Assembly: GCA_027296185.1 (NCBI GenBank) | Contig: JAPUJL010000497.1 | Coordinates: forward strand, 1-6,912 | Direction of reading: 5' to 3' | DNA: 6,912 nt | Source of the DNA: SAR324 cluster bacterium | GTDB lineage: Bacteria > SAR324 > JACQKK01 | Shown here: positions 6,064-6,912 of the stretch, one piece after another | Layout of the letters: each line of letters opens with the position of its first letter | How positions within the stretch are numbered: position 1 is the first letter of the stretch | Notes under the pieces: model-generated | Told to the model about the DNA's origin: nothing | The model's database searches: none | What the model saw: only the letters and a program-made list of their open reading frames with translations | Translations under genes and position numbers: made by a program

Positions 6064-6366
6064 ATGAACAAAAAAGTCCTGCTCTTATTGGCATTCTTCC
6101 TTTGCGTGTTGGCGGCCCCGGTCTTTGCAGCGGAAGGCATCGAGACGTTCGGCCTGGCACTGGGCGCTGGCCTCGCCATCGGAGTGGCCGCTCTGGGCGG
6201 CGGCATCGGCCAGGGCCTCGCGGCGGCGTCCGCAGTGGAAGGCATTGCGCGTAACCCCAACGCCGCGGACCGCATCTTTACCCCCATGATCCTGGGCTTG
6301 GCCCTGATCGAGTCCCTCGTGATCTACGGGCTCGTGATCGCCTTCATGCTGCAGGCGAAGATCTAG
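6064..6366 (+). CDS. atpE: F0F1 ATP synthase subunit c with N-terminal signal-like presequence
   Basis: A 100-residue proteolipid that forms the rotating ring. Residues 1-22 look like a signal peptide (MNKK, then a hydrophobic run, then PVFA before AEG), leaving a mature protein of about 78 residues, the normal size of subunit c. Helix 1 carries GGGIGQG (45-51), the RNP loop (63-65) contacts F1, and helix 2 carries the ion carboxylate E83. Q50 and S84 beside E83 match polar ligands found in sodium-binding c-rings, but L85 replaces the threonine seen next to them in Ilyobacter-type sites, so ion specificity is open; protons are the safer default. In the GxGxGxG packing motif the first glycine is A43. 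No atpF or F1 genes follow, so this ends a split F0 operon. N-terminal presequences on subunit c occur in several deltaproteobacterial lineages. Confidence 0.97.
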   Translation: MNKKVLLLLAFFLCVLAAPVFAAEGIETFGLALGAGLAIGVAALGGGIGQGLAAASAVEGIARNPNAADRIFTPMILGLALIESLVIYGLVIAFMLQAKI

Positions 6367-6392
6367 AACCCGGTCCGGACTCCGGATAGCCG

Positions 6393-6422
6393 CTCCGCCC
6401 GGCACTTTCGAGCCGGGTGGAG
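6393..6422 (+). terminator. Hairpin after atpE, probable operon end
   Basis: CTCCGCCCGGC (6393-6403) pairs with GCCGGGTGGAG (6412-6422), 11 pairs including one G-U, around an 8-nt loop, starting 27 nt after the atpE stop. Only GCTTAT follows instead of a T-run, so it may block exonucleases or pause polymerase rather than act as a textbook intrinsic terminator. Confidence 0.5.
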
Positions 6423-6767
6423 GGGCTTATGGCTCCGGCAGGCCTTCCCGCGGTGCCGCCTTTCGCCCGGCGGCGCGGTCTTCCCGATGCTATCCCGCTC
6501 CGCTACCCCGGACCCGCCGTACCGGCGAATTGTTCCCTCCTTGGGAACGATGCCCGGCCCTCCCAGCGCCGGCCGAATCCAGCTACGGAAAGTGCCGTCT
6601 CCGCTCAGCGATCGATATATCCCGCAGATTCGGGGAGTTCGCCGCGTCAGGCGAATTTACGGTAACTAGGGAGAAGATTCGGTTCGAGGCCAATCCAGCG
6701 CGCGGACCCGCGCGGCCCGAATCGAAAATCCAGTGCTTTGGGAAAAATACGGGATTACCGAAGAAGT
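6423..6767. other. Gene-free region with several inverted repeats
   Basis: No convincing protein is seen. Frames opening at 6417, 6487 and 6530 give Arg/Pro/Ser-rich translations without recognisable features. Inverted repeats include GTTCCC (6532-6537) with GGGAAC (6543-6548), TTCGCC (6638-6643) with GGCGAA (6650-6655), CGCGCGG (6699-6705) with CCGCGCG (6708-6714), and GATTCGG (6676-6682) with CCGAATC (6717-6723) enclosing the previous pair. The second half is visibly less GC-rich than the genes. It could hold a structured RNA or just intergenic DNA; no known RNA class is recognised. Confidence 0.45.
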
Positions 6768-6828
6768 AAACCCGTCCCGGACTCGCTCATGGGGGGATGG
6801 GAGGGAAGATAAGCCCGGGACGGGTTTT
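6768..6828. terminator. Large inverted repeat, candidate bidirectional terminator
   Basis: AAACCCGTCCCGG (6768-6780) is an exact 13-bp inverted repeat of CCGGGACGGGTTT (6815-6827), separated by 34 nt. T-runs close the stem on both strands (TTTT at 6825-6828 on +, TTT then CTTCTT on the complement). It lies between atpE and a probable convergent minus-strand gene ending at 6877, where a two-way terminator is expected. The loop is unusually long and G-rich on the + strand. Confidence 0.55.
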
Positions 6829-6876
6829 ACGGTTGCGATGGATCGTTGCCTGAAGCCGTTAGTGGCCTTGGCTGGC

Positions 6877-6912
6877 CTACTCGATCAGCTTGCCGGGCTG
6901 CGTCACCGCAAG
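6877..6912 (-). CDS. C-terminal end of an unidentified convergent gene (partial)
   Basis: On the minus strand the final 36 nt read LAVTQPGKLIE followed by TAG (complement of 6877-6879). Ten of these eleven codons end in G or C, as in the genes of this window, whereas the competing + strand reading from 6838 has many A/T third positions. The inverted repeat at 6768-6827 lies 49 nt downstream of this stop and would suit it as a terminator. Eleven residues are too few to name a family, and the reading itself is provisional. Confidence 0.35.
   Translation of the reverse strand, partial: LAVTQPGKLIE

Noticed and set aside
6417..6769. Small + strand frames after atpE
   Set aside because: Three mutually overlapping frames of 60-82 codons have no ribosome-binding site, no family features and unusual Pro/Arg/Ser content; the interval is better explained as non-coding.
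6838..6912. + strand start MDRCLKPLVALAG running off the window
   Set aside because: There is no ribosome-binding site, it starts 10 nt after a strong inverted repeat, and many of its third positions are A or T, unlike the window's genes; the opposite strand gives a better ending.

Overview
The window looks like ordinary chromosomal DNA from a Gram-negative, high-GC bacterium. The Gram-negative call rests on an outer-membrane beta-barrel protein with a signal peptide. The ATP synthase a and c subunits resemble those of the deltaproteobacterial grade (Desulfobacterota, Desulfuromonadota or related uncultured phyla): the a subunit carries SVRLFGNM and ends in a ...LEHAH-type tail, and the c subunit has a cleavable-looking presequence followed by GIGQG and an ES ion site. 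This placement is inference from remembered family features, not from a search.

Layout, all genes on the + strand: a 270-nt leader with weak promoter candidates; a short ribosome hibernation factor (hpf, 271-591); a hairpin-rich 187-nt gap; a Nudix hydrolase with an interrupted Nudix box (779-1585); an outer-membrane beta-barrel/porin-like protein overlapping it by 14 nt (1572-3191); glutamate-1-semialdehyde aminomutase (hemL, 3253-4557); then the membrane part of an F-type ATP synthase: atpZ (4620-4859), atpI (4856-5233, ATGA overlap), atpB (5314-6027) and atpE (6064-6366). A hairpin at 6393-6422 probably closes the operon. The remaining ~510 nt hold no convincing gene but contain several inverted repeats, a strong 13-bp inverted repeat at 6768-6827, and what looks like the last 11 codons of a convergent minus-strand gene (6877-6912).

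How the genes fit together: atpZ-atpI-atpB-atpE supply the assembly and ion-handling accessory proteins, the ion-channel stator subunit and the rotor ring. No peripheral-stalk (b, b') or F1 gene follows, so this is a split F0 locus whose F1 partner lies elsewhere. hemL feeds tetrapyrrole and heme synthesis, a plausible energy-metabolism neighbour. Hpf silences ribosomes at low growth. The Nudix and porin genes are tightly coupled to each other, but their substrates cannot be read from the sequence.

I do not see a mobile element, CRISPR array, tRNA, rRNA, or an evident undescribed multi-gene system. The items most worth a second look are the structured, gene-free 3' region with four copies of a 7-mer in inverted arrangement, the hairpin enclosing the Nudix ribosome-binding site, the Nudix-box insertion, and the intermediate ion-site chemistry of the c subunit.
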